DNA of 64,000 nt from Amia ocellicauda (taxonomy: Eukaryota; Chordata; Actinopteri; Amiiformes; Amiidae): positions 7,353,357 through 7,417,356 of the forward strand of contig NC_089863.1 in the NCBI RefSeq assembly GCF_036373705.1. The letters are read 5' to 3'. This document shows, piece after piece, positions 1-10,753 of the stretch (the first letter of the stretch is position 1; the number at the start of each line of letters is the position of its first letter). The notes beneath the pieces are model-generated. The model was not told the origin of the DNA. It saw only the letters and a program-made list of their open reading frames with translations, and did no database searches. The translations under genes were made by a program, and so were the position numbers.

Positions 1-2
1 CA

Positions 3-833
3 CTTAATTCTCACCAGCGTATTCACACAGGGGAGAAACCGTACAGCTGCACCCAGTGTGGGAAGAGCTTCACTCAGAAAGCAAGCCTTTATCATCACCA
101 GCACATTCACACAGGGGAGAAACCATACAGCTGCTCGCAGTGTGGGAAGAGCTTCAGTCAGGCAGTACACCTTAAATCTCACCAGCGTATTCATACAGGG
201 GAGAAACCATACAGCTGCACACTGTGTGGGAAGGGTTTCAGTCGGGCAGGACACCTTAAATCTCACCAGCACATTCACACAGGAGAGCGACCCTACATCT
301 GCTCGGAGTGTGGAAAGAATTTCACTCATGCAGATAGCCTTAAATCTCACCAGCGCATTCACACGGTGGAGAAACCCTACAGATGCACACTGTGTGGGAA
401 AGGTTTCAGTCGGGCAGGAAACCTTAAAGAACACCAACGCATTCACACGGGGGAGAAACCTCACAGCTGCTCCCAGTGTGGGAAGACCTTCCGTCTGGCA
501 GGCAGCTTTAAATCTCACCAACGCATTCACATGGGGGAGAAACCCCACAGCTGCTACCAGTGTGGGAAGTGCTTCAGTCTGGCAGGCAACCTTAAATCTC
601 ACCAGCGGATTCACACAGGGGAGAAACCATACAGCTGCTCCCAGTGTGGGAAGAGTTTCCGTAATTCAAATTGCCTTAAATATCACGAGCGCATTCACAC
701 GGGGGAGAAACCATACAGCTGCTCCCAGTGTGGGAAGAGTTTCAGTCATTTAAATTGCCTTAAATGTCACGAGCGGATTCACACGGGGGAGAAACCGCAC
801 AACAGCTCCCAGAGTGAGAAGAGCTTCAGTTAG
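3..833 (+). CDS. C2H2 zinc-finger protein, 3' part of finger exon (5' end outside window)
   Basis: The frame is open from the left edge to a TAG at 831-833. It encodes the second half of one finger and then nine complete C2H2 fingers of the C-x2-C-x12-H-x3-H type, joined by TGEKP-like linkers (two altered to TVEKP and MGEKP). After finger nine comes a degenerate finger in which both cysteines are serines (motif SSQSEKSFS). This is the pattern of a nuclear DNA-binding transcription factor; the target is unknown. It is a close paralog of the gene ending at 25038 and shares a three-finger cassette with it. No start codon is in the window, so the N-terminal exon must lie upstream. A hAT element begins directly after the stop. 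Confidence 0.9.
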   Translation, partial: LNSHQRIHTGEKPYSCTQCGKSFTQKASLYHHQHIHTGEKPYSCSQCGKSFSQAVHLKSHQRIHTGEKPYSCTLCGKGFSRAGHLKSHQHIHTGERPYICSECGKNFTHADSLKSHQRIHTVEKPYRCTLCGKGFSRAGNLKEHQRIHTGEKPHSCSQCGKTFRLAGSFKSHQRIHMGEKPHSCYQCGKCFSLAGNLKSHQRIHTGEKPYSCSQCGKSFRNSNCLKYHERIHTGEKPYSCSQCGKSFSHLNCLKCHERIHTGEKPHNSSQSEKSFS

Positions 834-840
834 GCTAGCT

Positions 841-2589
841 CAGTGGTTCTCAACCTTTTTTTAGGGAAGGCACACCCAGAACCTTGGAATTATTCTGAGG
901 CACACCACATGATATAATCACAGATTGTATTGCTTTTATATTGCTAACTGTAAATAGGCAATCAGTGCACCATGCACTCCCAACAGGCAAATAATTACTG
1001 ACCAAAATACATAACAGGCCTACCATTATAAACTTATCGGTGCAATTGCAATGGCCAGTCTGAAACCAACTGAGGTTTAGACTGGATTTTTAGAACAGAT
1101 TTTCTGTGCAATTGCACCATTTTGTTTCAAGATAAACAATGTATCCATGTTTTTGACTGAAATTTTGGACTAAAATGTAACAAGTGATATCTTAAACATT
1201 GCAATGAGCATTCCTATTCAAATTGAATTAAGCTTATATAGCATTGTATTCATTTTAAAGTATTAATCAAATTTTTAATTCAATAAAAAATAGTTTAACC
1301 TTATTTTGCTAAATAGGCAATATAAAAGCCAAGAAAAATCATGTCAGAATACTCATAACTGAAACCACTGTCTTTAACACTGTAAACTATTATATATAAA
1401 GTGTGTGTGTGTGTTAATATAACTTATTTAATTGGAATAATTAATAACAATTAGTTCATAAATACTGTGTGTACTGCTATTCATAGACTGTTATGAAAAG
1501 TAAAAAACAATTACAAAAATTAGTGCGATACCTGTGCCTGTTTTGTGGCACAGAGATATTACTCCTTGGGGGAATTGAACATTGACACTCTGAGCTCTTG
1601 TTCCACAGATTGCAGCCTCTCTTTGTTCTTCATGTTTTAACACCTTATTTGCTCACCTGTAACAGTTTGGTTGTTTTCAAAAGTCATGTGCTGTTGTGGA
1701 GCTTTGCCATTTATTCAGCTGTATGGCAGTTCCTTTTTAGAGGCTGGCTGACATTATTTCCTTTCAGACCTTATATACAAAATAAATGCCATATAAATAA
1801 GTATGAAGAATAATATATTTCTAAAAAGTTGTCTCTTATTATTATAAAATCAGTGTTTTAATCAATGTTTGCAAGACTTGAAAAGTCAATGTTGGAGGGA
1901 GGAGACTTATTATGAATGCAAACGACGTTGTAAGTCACTTACATATATAAAGTATAGCTTATCTATTTAAATATATATTTAAAATGACCTCAAAAGTGTA
2001 ATTTATTTACTATGTAAGTTAAAAATATTGCAATACAAATCATAGCCAAAACACTTACGATGTAGGATTTTAAATTTCATAAATATCGGGTATAGTTTTA
2101 TCCAACATTGTCTGAGAGGTCTGTTTTCTTTAGCATTTTTTTTTTCTTTTTCACTGTGTTCTCCAGTCAATGGCTGATATTTAGTCAACGTCATCAGCAA
2201 ACATTTACCGTTGTTTTATTTATTTTGTGAATTTTGTAAAGTTTTAGTAAAAATGCGCTTCTGTGCCACGGTATACGTTAATCTGCATAACAAGAATAAA
2301 CACTAACCGAAGCATACTCAAATGCAGCATTGCTTTAAAAAATACTTTGTTGGTTTAGAGGGTTTTAGTAAAACATGTTGTATTGGTTTATAAGCCATAT
2401 GTTTGTCAATTGTATGAGTTATGAGCAACATTGTATTAGCTAACTTTAGTTTAGTATTTCAAATGTTAATAGTGTTTAATTGAAGTATAACATTAGCTAG
2501 TAACACTTATTTTCTCCTTTTTTCATGGAACACCTGCACCCATCCTACGGAACACCACTGTTCCGCGGAACACCGGTTGAGAAACACTG
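841..2589. mobile_element. Non-autonomous hAT-type DNA transposon
   Basis: The element starts CAGTGGTTCTCAACC and ends GGTTGAGAAACACTG, a terminal inverted repeat of about 15 bp with one mismatch. It is flanked by a perfect 8-bp duplication GGCTAGCT (833-840 and 2590-2597), the target length expected for hAT elements. The 1749-bp interior is AT-rich and has no transposase-like frame, only short open frames, so it would have needed enzyme from another copy. A small GT run lies near 1401-1415. Confidence 0.85.
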
Positions 2590-2597
2590 GGCTAGCT

Positions 2598-2811
2598 GGT
2601 GAACCCTTAATTCAGCCCATTCAGTCTGCTGTGTGACAGGAGTGTGAAGCAGCTGATCAGAGTAGATCTTTGTCAGACACAGCAGTTAGACATCAGTGTT
2701 TGTCTGGGAAATTCACACTCCTGTGAATTCTGTGTCTGACTATGTCATTCTCCAGCAGTGAACGTCTCAGATCTGTATCATATTATTAAGTACACTACTA
2801 TGGTGACATAC
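2598..2811. other. 3' flank of first zinc-finger gene, no gene seen
   Basis: This is plausibly 3' UTR and flank of the zinc-finger gene, displaced by the hAT insertion. No coding signal was found. Confidence 0.4.
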
Positions 2812-3741
2812 TGTTGCAGTTCTTGATATTTGTATATGATTACTAGCAGCATCCTTACCCTGGATGACTTGGTTAACTGGGATGTTCTAGTTTATTGTGT
2901 TGTAGTGAGAATTTATTTTTATTATTTCCTTTATATTCTCTATATATTATTAATGGTTTCATGTTGCTAATTCAGTCTGGTCTATAAAGCAATCATTAGT
3001 TTGTATTTACTCTGCTCTAGGGGCTACTTTAATTAGTTCTTAATGCCTTTCTGTCCAAGGGGTTACTTCAATCAAGCATTGTCTTCTCATGATTTAATTC
3101 AGCCACTGTCTTCTAGGATATTCAATCAGCTGAAACAGTTAAACAGTATAGAGATTGTGTGTTTTGGGGCACAGGTATTTGGTTAAGGACTTACAACAAT
3201 GTCTCTGATAAACATCTGCTGCCTAAGAATGCTGACTATCACCAATCAACTCATCAAACACTTCAACAACAGTAACAAACTTAGGTCTGTGTTAATTATT
3301 ATGTATGTAGTAAACTATTTTGTACAACTGTATTTTAATGAGATGTAATTACTTCTGACAAAGAAGACTGTAACCCATTGTCTATCTGAAGATACAAAAA
3401 GGCTTCTCCAACTCACATCCTCAGTTATTTTCTTCACCTCATGTGCAAGGAGAGCTCCGGGTTAACATGTATTTATGTTTTCTGTAATAAACTTGTTACT
3501 TCTTCATCTGTGAATCCTGGGATAGTGTTCTGATGTTTTTTTTTTATGATTAACCGTTTCAGTTTAACAGTGCTGTTAAAAAGTGAAGCGCTGTGAAGCA
3601 CTTTCTGGATGCACTGTATAGATCTAATTGGTAAGTTTTAATAATTTAACATTGCATCAGGTCTTCTGATATACACACATACTTTTATTTATATAAAATT
3701 TAATGATCTGATTAAAAAAAAGATGTATTAAAACTACTACA
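2812..3741 (+). mobile_element. LTR (probable 5' LTR of a retrotransposon), left edge approximate
   Basis: The right edge is placed by a primer-binding site three bases downstream. The segment ends in CA, contains an AATAAA at about 3487, and is followed by a T-rich stretch. The left edge was chosen at a TGTTGCAG near 2812 and is uncertain. No matching second LTR was seen in the window. A 3' fragment of a Tc1 terminal repeat at about 3580-3619 interrupts it. Confidence 0.45.
3580..3619 (-). mobile_element. Terminal-repeat fragment of a Tc1-like element
   Basis: The segment ends CTTTCTGGATGCACTGTA. This matches, with a few changes, the right end of the Tc1-like element at 20113-21134. No partner end was found nearby, so it is an orphan fragment. 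Confidence 0.55.
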
Positions 3742-3744
3742 ATT

Positions 3745-3762
3745 TGGCGACGAGGATGGGAT
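3745..3762 (+). promoter_or_regulatory. Retrotransposon primer-binding site, tRNA-Ser(GCU) type
   Basis: TGGCGACGAGGATGGGAT is the complement of the 3' end of vertebrate tRNA-Ser(GCU) including CCA, as recalled from the tRNA sequence. Its position three bases after a CA-ending LTR-like segment fits priming of minus-strand DNA synthesis. Confidence 0.6.
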
Positions 3763-4703
3763 ATTGACCAGCCAGCGGACTGAGCAAAGGGGCATCCAAT
3801 TAATCTGTCTTTGTAGGAGTGAGTATGTTGAAATTACCACCTTCCATAGAATAGGAGACAGGATTGGGGGACCGTTTTTATTCAGTCTAAGGCACTTTTT
3901 GTCAATGTTAATGAACTATAAGTGGAGTAAAAATGTCTCTTTACAAGTAGTGGCTGGGAGAAAGAAAATAAATCCTACGGGTCACACAGTACAGTATAAA
4001 GCACATCTGTGCGTGTGTTAAGTGTGCATCCGGGGGTTTGCCTGGAATTGATTGTGGGATACTGTCCGTGTATGTAAAGTTATGTGTGAGTAAATAGTTT
4101 AGTGAAATGAAAGGATGCTGATCTCATAAGATATAGCCAAAATGTTGCAATGGACAAATTGTTTTACATTAAATTGTTTTAATTTATCATTACAGTTATT
4201 GTTTTATTAGTAAGTACTTTTGATTGTTTTAGGACTTTTATCTCGTATCAATATCCGAAGAAATAATATTTGCTGAATAAAGTCTGTAAAACTAGTGACC
4301 CCCCACACATACAACCCACAGCGGTCAAGTCCTCTGAAAACGAGACTGGGTTGATATGCAAGTTACCACAATACTTTGCTAAAATGAATTCAGATTAGCA
4401 GTGAGGTTGATCTGCATGAATTGACCTTGAGGCCGTTTCGTTCAAATAGGATATATGTTTATTACAATGTGAATAGACAACATGTATTTGCAAAGATAGG
4501 ATAGAGACAAGCAGGGTGGATAATATTAAAAGTGAGAGTGAGAGGAGAATCTATCCAATACTCAAGTTTTGACTCGAGGCACAAAACATGTAAAATAACA
4601 AAGTATTATGATTGTGTTGCCCGTCCTACAATTTAGATCTCATACACAACTATAGGTTTCATGTAATTGTGGTTTACCTAATTCTTGACTAGTACACAAA
4701 ATA
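3763..4703. other. Region downstream of the primer site, no intact gene
   Basis: This is presumably the leader or decayed interior of the LTR element. The open frame at 3764-4021 has no recognisable similarity, and no gag or pol motifs were seen. Confidence 0.35.
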
Positions 4704-4705
4704 TA

Positions 4706-5531
4706 CACTCACCTAAAGGATTATTAGGAACACCATACTAATACTGTGTTTGACCCCCTTTCGCCTTCAGAACTGCCTTAATTCTATGTGGCATTGATTC
4801 AACAAGGTGCTGAAAGCATTCTTTAGAAATGTTGGCCCATATTGATAGGATAGCATCTTGCAGTTGATGGAGATTTGTGGGATGCACATCCAGGGCACGA
4901 AGCTCCCGTTCCACCACATCCCAAAGATGCTCTATTGGGTTGAGATCTGGTGACTGTGGGGGCCAGTTTAGTACAGTGAACTCATTGTCATGTTCAAGAA
5001 ACCAATTTGAAATGATTCGACCTTTGTGACATGGTGCATTATCCTGCTGGAAGTAGCCATCAGAGGATGGGTACATGGTGGTCATAAAGGGATGGACATG
5101 GTCAGAAACAATGCTCAGGTAGGCCGTGGCATTTAAACGATGCCCAATTGGCACTAAGGGGCCTAAAGTGTGCCAAGAAAACATCCCCCACACCATTACA
5201 CCACCACCACCAGCCTGCACAGTGGTAACAAGGCATGATGGATCCATGTTCTCATTCTGTTTACGCCAAATTCTGACTCTACCATCTGAATGTCTCAACA
5301 GAAATCGAGACTCATCAGACCAGGCAACATTTTTCCAGTCTTCAACTGTCCAATTTTGGTGAGCTTGTGCAAATTGTAGCCTCTTTTTCCTATTTGTAGT
5401 GGAGATGAGTGGTACCCGGTGGGGTCTTCTGCTGTTGTAGCCCATCCGCCTCAAGGTTGTACGTGTTGTGGCTTCACAAATGCTTTGCTGCATACCTCGG
5501 TTGTAACGAGTGGTTATTTCAGTCAAAGTTG
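4706..5531 (-). mobile_element. DD36E Tc1-like transposon, copy A (5'-truncated)
   Basis: The left end CACTCACCTAAAGGATTATT follows a TA and is nearly identical to the other four copies in the window. Homology stops at 5531, inside the second helix-turn-helix of the transposase, so the N-terminal DNA-binding region and the right terminal repeat are missing. The remaining catalytic part (from 4738) has no stop codon and keeps the DDE triad. The frame runs on into unrelated DNA up to 5685. Confidence 0.9.
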
Positions 5532-6206
5532 GACGGTCGAAAGTGGGGAGGGCTGGCAGACTTGAGGACGGTTGCAAAGCTTTCAGGTTTTTGTTGGAGA
5601 AGTTCTGGTTCCGTTCAGTCTTCGTGGATTTCGACTCCTTGGTTTCTTCTTCCAGGTTGTTCCACTCCACTCCAAATTGTGCCACTCCAAATTGCTAGTT
5701 TTAACTTTAGTTTTTTATACATTTGAGACAAAGAGATTCTAATCTCTTTCCTTCCAAACTTCTGATTGGTCAGGTTTGGGGTAATAAAATGGAAATTCAA
5801 ATTGAAGTAGTCTTTGCCATTCCTCTCCCTTGATTCCTACAAGATGTGTATTGGGGTGTGATGGCTTTGAGGAATGTGAAAATGGTTCAAATGTTACCTA
5901 GAGTTTCTAACTCTCCTATATTGTCATGTTTTAGTTCTATCAATTACATTTTCAAGTCCCTCAAAGCATAACCTTACAGTTGATACCAAACAAGCCAGGT
6001 GTTATTTTTTGGAATGTTAAATTTGAGTCTTCTTAGAATATATGAGGTCTGTTTTTGTAATGTTTTATACACATAAAACATTTTGCGCAATTTATGATTA
6101 ATACTTGCAGTCATTTTGAAGTAAATCTACAAAATGGCCTATAATAATCATTATTAATATTAATAATAATTTAGATACACCTATGCATAAGACATTTATG
6201 TAACGA

Positions 6207-6207
<1 letters not shown>
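5532..6207. other. Unique segment fused to Tc1 copy A, then AT-rich spacer
   Basis: At 5532-5705 the minus strand is open in the same frame as the transposase of copy A for about 51 codons, rich in Lys, Ser and Glu. A TAG lies directly upstream and there is no ATG before the transposase part. A TATA-like TATAAAAA lies near 5715 on the minus strand. The rest is AT-rich with no gene seen. Confidence 0.4.

Positions 6208-6256
<49 letters not shown>
6208..6256. repeat. (ATT)n microsatellite
   Basis: About sixteen uninterrupted ATT units. They are followed by CTTAGCAGACGCCCTTGTCC, which is the end of an L2-type LINE tail on the minus strand. Confidence 0.9.
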
Positions 6257-6257
<1 letters not shown>

Positions 6258-6462
6258 TTAGCAGACGCCCTTGTCCAAACAATATATTTAAATGTAATTA
6301 GATATATCATGTTGGCTAAATAATGTTAACTTCAAACTGTTGTTATCTCCGGGATTTTAAATATATATTTGTCACAACTGTATTTATTTTACCGCAGTCA
6401 AATATACACATTTCCTAGCTTTTGTGGTGTGCATTGAACAACCAGTTCCAGTTCAAGTCTAT

Positions 6463-6690
6463 CTAACCAGTCCTGATTCGCGCTGCATTGGTACGAGTCA
6501 CTGAATCAGTGAACGACAAGAACGATATGAACGAAATTAATCGATTCACCAAACTGAACTGAATCAAATGAATCGAGTCACTAAAAAGAATTGAACTGCC
6601 CATCACTAGTTTCCATGCCTGACTCTGACTCAGCTGCTGATCCTGGCTCTTCAGTTTGTAGCTCATCTTTGCTACCCTCTGCAAAACCAT
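6463..6690 (-). mobile_element. hAT-like relic with a fossil exon
   Basis: Near 6609 on the minus strand is AGTGATGGGCAGTTCAATTC, a hAT-like terminal sequence. The plus-strand side carries the GAATCG/CGATTC-rich DNA usual in such ends. Upstream, at about 6610-6686, one minus-strand frame reads an acidic Glu/Ser-rich stretch preceded by a splice-acceptor-like TTTTGCAG. No transposase core was found. Confidence 0.35.
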
Positions 6691-7124
6691 GAAATAAACT
6701 TAAATTAGACTCATAATAAGATATCCTACGTACCTAGTGCAACATATATGCTTACACAATGTTTTTTTTACCTACATGTTAAAGTACAATGCTGTGACAT
6801 AATGTTTTTTATTTGTATTACCTGACGAGTGTCGAGAGCTAGTAGCTGGTCGATAATGGGTCCCCTTAGGCTAAATAGCCAGCTAGCCAAAGCTTGACCA
6901 ACAGTTGAACTGACTATGATGATGGTTAACTTTTGTTTGTTTGCCTGTAAAATGAATTAGACGTTTCCATTTTAGTTTGTTTTATGGAAATATGATTTAT
7001 TTACGACGAGAGAAACCCTGCTAAAAGACAATGGTCTATAAAGTTAAGTTTAGCCTGTTACAGTAGCTAGCTACAGTAGTCTAGCTACAATTATAACGGT
7101 GGCAATCATGATGAGCTATGTACA

Positions 7125-7345
7125 GGGCCGGTTCTAGACATTTGGAGGCCCTAGGCAAAATGTATGTTGGAGGCCCCCGTCTTGATTGGTGGACTAGCAC
7201 AGTGGTTCCCAAACTTTCTGGGTGGCGCCCCACCAAAAACAGAGAAACATTTGGGTCACAGGTCGACCCCACCCCCCCCTTCAAGGATGAATATACTTTA
7301 AAACTTCTTTCATTTCACTTTTCACAATTTTATTTGTCCATTTAA
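7125..7345 (+). mobile_element. Fragments of two hAT-like ends
   Basis: CAGGGCCGGTTCTAGAC (about 7125) and CAGTGGTTCCCAAACTTT (about 7200) are typical left ends of fish hAT elements. They lie 75 bp apart, suggesting one inserted near or into the other. No transposase was found and the matching right ends were not located. Confidence 0.45.
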
Positions 7346-7547
7346 ATTGGAAACTCTCTATGCATGAACCTATTCTTACTCCATCTAGTACGGATGAGCC
7401 TGAATCAATTACAGAAGATACAGTAACGCTCTCTTTCCATTTTATACAATTTTACTAGTTATATAGGATGAGACCGAGTATTCTAAAATTCAACTATTCG
7501 TTAAAGATGACCACTATCGACAAGTGAATCCAACATTCGATAGTTAA

Positions 7548-7548
<1 letters not shown>

Positions 7549-7600
<52 letters not shown>
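7549..7600. repeat. (AAT)n microsatellite
   Basis: A long, nearly perfect AAT run between AT-rich sequences. Confidence 0.9.
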
Positions 7601-7601
<1 letters not shown>

Positions 7602-7711
7602 TTTATTTTAAAGCCTGTACGGATGATTGGCTGTCTATGAGCTGTAATGAAGATTGACGGGAGGTGGGATTTGTTATTTCTTGTCTGTGATTGTCTGACA
7701 ATGACAAATCT

Positions 7712-7792
7712 GCGCGACTCCGCCAATGGGATCGGTGCAATTCTGCAGATCTGCGCAGATCTGCGGAAATCTGCGGCGCTACAAGAACACGA
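7712..7792 (+). mobile_element. Half of a foldback MITE
   Basis: The loop and right arm match the complete foldback element at 21737-21862. Shared blocks are GCCAATGGGAT, AATTCTGCAGATCTG and GCTACAAGAA, followed by CGACC. The left arm is missing. Confidence 0.55.
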
Positions 7793-7929
7793 CCAATGGC
7801 TTCCTCTCAGAGAATTTCTGCGTGGAAATACTTTGACAAAGTAAATTAAAACACTGTGAAGTGTATAATATGTGCAGTGCAATTAATATACCACTAATCT
7901 ACAGCTGCTATGTTAACCCACCTAAAAGC

Positions 7930-8066
7930 CAAAAACCCTTCTGCGAAACTAGCAATGACAGAAAAGAGAAGAGAAGCAACAAACAATATAATATTATTAA
8001 AACACACACAGCCAGCTATCGCTATATATTTTGTTTTCACTGGAACTTGAACGCACAGGTATGTTT
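7930..8066 (+). mobile_element. hAT transposase exon relic
   Basis: The segment starts near CCCTTCTGCGAAACTAGC and ends GCACAG followed by the splice-donor-like GTATGT. It is clearly homologous to the minus-strand segment at about 14660-14790 inside the hAT element 14052-15480. Both read a short Lys/Arg-rich peptide. It is therefore a piece of a related transposon, not a host gene. Confidence 0.5.
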
Positions 8067-8574
8067 CCGTATTTATTTAATAAAGTTGTTGTGTTAGATC
8101 AGGATTTTAAAAAAAAGTTCAGAACTTCTTGCAATTGCAAAAAATGTCACGTTGCATTTCGCATTTTATGTATTTTTTGTTAATGCGTTTCCAAAATATT
8201 GCAGCAGAGAGTCCTGGCGAGCTCGTTTCTCACTCGATGACATTTTGGAGCTGCAAGTTATTCTTATGTATTTATTTTTACCGTAATTATCACCTCATAT
8301 AAACTGCTGTGTATTCTGCTCTGAAGCTACCAATCAGCGGCTCACAGACACGCTGTCTGACATCCTCTATTCTGATTGGCCAGGACTGGAGGTAAAGAAT
8401 CCAATAACGGGACCCAGTTTCCACTCCTCTGAGTCGGACAGTACAGTTTGTCTTTAATGTGTGTAAGTGTAGAAAAATATATCAGTTTATCCAGTGCGAT
8501 TTCAGCGGGGCGGCAATCAACAGTTGTCAGTATTCATTAAGAGCATGTGATGTTCCAGTTTATGCTTAGGTAAG

Positions 8575-8576
<2 letters not shown>

Positions 8577-8607
<31 letters not shown>
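8577..8607. repeat. (AC)n microsatellite
   Basis: An AC run directly left of the TA target of Tc1 copy B. Confidence 0.9.
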
Positions 8608-8611
<4 letters not shown>

Positions 8612-8619
8612 TACATATA

Positions 8620-9840
8620 CACTCACCTAAAGGATTATTAGGAACACCTGTTCAATTTCTCATTAATGCAATTATCTAACCAACCAATCACATGGCAGTT
8701 GCTTCAATGCATTTAGGGGTGTGGTCCTGGTCAAGACAATCTCCTGAACTCCAAACTGAATGTCTGAATGGGAAAGAAGGTGATTTAAGCAATTTTGAGC
8801 GTGGCATGGTTGTTGGTGCCAGACGGGGCCGGTCTGAGTATTTCACAATCTGCTCAGTTACTGGGATTTTCACGCACAACCATTTCTAGGGTTTACAAAG
8901 AATGGTGTGAAAAGGGAAAAACATCCAGTATGCGGCAGTCCTGTGGGCGAAAATGCCTTGTTGATGTTGGAGGTCAGAGGAGAATGGGCCGACTGATTCA
9001 AGCTGATAGAAGAGCAACTTTGACTGAAATAACCACTCGTTACAACCGAGGTATGCAGCAAAGCATTTGTGAAGCCACAACACGTACAACCTTGAGGCGG
9101 ATGGGCTACAACAGCAGAAGACCCCACCGGGTACCACTCATCTCCACTACAAATAGGAAAAAGAGGCTACAATTTGCACAAGCTCACCAAAATTGGACAG
9201 TTGAAGACTGGAAAAATGTTGCCTGGTCTGATGAGTCTCGATTTCTGTTGAGACATTCAGATGGTAGAGTCAGAATTTGGCGTAAACAGAATGAGAACAT
9301 GGATCCATCATGCCTTGTTACCACTGTGCAGGCTGGTGGTGGTGGTGTAATGGTGTGGGGGATGTTTTCTTGGCACACTTTAGGCCCCTTAGTGCCAATT
9401 GGACATCGTTTAAATGCCACGGCCTACCTGAGCATTGTTTCTGACCATGTCCATCCCTTTATGACCACCATGTACCCATCCTCTGATGGCTACTTCCAGC
9501 AGGATAATGCACCATGTCACAAAGGTCGAATCATTTCAAATTGGTTTCTTGAACATGACAATGAGTTCACTGTACTAAACTGGCCCCCACAGTCACCAGA
9601 TCTCAACCCAATAGAGCATCTTTGGGATGTGGTGGAACGGGAGCTTCATGCCCTGGATGTGCATCCCACAAATCTCCATCAACTGCAAGATGCTATCCTA
9701 TCAATATGGGCCAACATTTCTAAAGAATGCTTTCAGCACCTTGTTGAATCAATGCCACGTAGAATTAAGGCAGTTCTGAAGGCGAAAGGGGGTCAAACAC
9801 AGTATTAGTATGGTGTTCCTAATAATCCTTTAGGTGAGTG
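8620..9840 (+). mobile_element. DD36E Tc1-like transposon, copy B (full length)
   Basis: It has 29-bp terminal inverted repeats beginning CACTCACCTAAAGGATTATT, flanking TA at both sides, and is 1221 bp long, the same as copy E. The interior encodes a transposase on the plus strand. Confidence 0.95.
8768..9808 (+). pseudogene. DD36E transposase of copy B, N-terminus shifted by two indels
   Basis: Compared with the intact copy at 53404-54444, one A is missing shortly after the ATG (MGKK is followed by V-I and a stop) and one G is added about 50 bases on, which restores the frame. Downstream the frame is open to the TAG at 9806-9808 and keeps all three catalytic residues in WSDES, FQQDN and PIEHL. 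Translation from the native ATG would end after six codons. The element may still be mobilised by enzyme from another copy because both ends are intact. Confidence 0.85.
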
Positions 9841-10159
9841 TATAATGGCTGCAGACAGGCATGTGGGAAGTATGGGTAGAGTCTGTAATGTATTAATAAG
9901 GTCACATTGTATTTGATTGCATTGACAAAACCTCAACAAATATCATTCTTTTACACATCATATACACCACATATAATTTTAAAATTTAAATTGGAGTATA
10001 AAAAACAAACCCGTTAAATAAATAATCTAACATCAACGTGTATTCGTTTTACAAATACTCATAGTATATCTTATTTAATAATCAGCATCCACCATATCGC
10101 TGGGAAATCATTATTCTACTTTAAAACGTAAGTTTCCTGGCAGTTTCCTTGCAGTTTTC
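9841..10159. other. AT-rich spacer before the zinc-finger promoter
   Basis: No gene or recognisable repeat was seen. Confidence 0.4.
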
Positions 10160-10512
10160 CAAAGTATTCGTGGTCAATGCGCAGTGGCCGCTGGGAAATG
10201 AAGTTTGCTCAGATGAGTTTTCGTGTTTAAAAATGCGCATGTGCAACATTGCGGAAATTGGGCCGGGAAGTTTTGTACGACCGGGAACTATTGTATCCAA
10301 CAGCGGAACTACAGCCGCATCGGCTCGTCTGCAGCTCCGCGCCGCCCCTTTCTCCTTACAATGGCTACTAACTTCAGTCCGCCGCTGCGGATCAGACAGT
10401 ACCGTCCTAGCAAGTGCGCAGCTGCGTACAGAGCCCCGTACTGACTGCGAGTGCGCTGCCATTGACCAGAGACCCGGAGAAAGACACTGAGCCGCCCAGC
10501 AGCCCGAGCAGC
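10160..10512 (+). promoter_or_regulatory. CpG-rich promoter and 5' UTR of zinc-finger gene 2
   Basis: CpG density and GC content rise sharply against the AT-rich surroundings and continue into the coding exon. TGCGCATGTGCA at about 10234 and TGCGCA near 10178 resemble NRF-1 sites, and a CAATGGCT lies near 10359. There is no TATA box, as is usual for a housekeeping-type CpG promoter. The start site is not resolved. Confidence 0.5.
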
Positions 10513-10753
10513 ATGTCTCTGTCCCAGCGCTTCACACAGCGCCTGTCCTCGGCTCTGGCCGAGCTGATGAGAGCCGCTCAGTGTGCGGCGCGGAAGGCGC
10601 TGGCAGAGACGCTGGCGGAGCACCGAGAGGAGATGAGCCGAAGGCGGCGAGAGACCGAGAGGCTGCGCTGGAGGCTGCGGGAGCTGCGGGCGGCGAAGCG
10701 GAGTTTGAGAAGCGGCGGACACGGAGGAGGAGAGACCCCGGGAGCTGCCCTAG
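10513..10753 (+). CDS. Zinc-finger gene 2, exon 1: N-terminal coiled-coil domain
   Basis: The ATG has an A at -3 and opens 80 codons of Ala/Leu/Arg/Glu-rich sequence with a long predicted coiled coil (core RRRRETERLRWRLRELRA). Many fish C2H2 genes begin with a short exon of this kind (an acidic-basic helix of about 60 residues), thought to mediate dimerisation. The exon ends CCCTAG before the donor GTAACT, leaving one base of a split codon (phase 1). The acceptor CCCCCAG at 22321-22330 continues in the same phase and restores an open frame into the finger exon. This linkage rests on phase match and on the family's gene structure, not on transcript data. Confidence 0.75.

Noticed and set aside
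58-753. 231-codon frame on the plus strand overlapping zinc-finger gene 1
   Set aside because: It is the shifted frame of the finger repeat. The true frame (C2H2) overlaps it entirely.
3764-4021. 85-codon frame after the primer site considered as gag
   Set aside because: There are no capsid or zinc-knuckle motifs and the composition looks random.
7618-7850. GC-richer patch considered as a promoter of a hidden gene
   Set aside because: It is explained mostly by the half foldback MITE; no exon follows it.
8870-9137. Frames antisense to Tc1 transposase copies (also at 5409, 18704, 28499 and 54085)
   Set aside because: They recur only because the transposon recurs. There is no independent evidence for coding.
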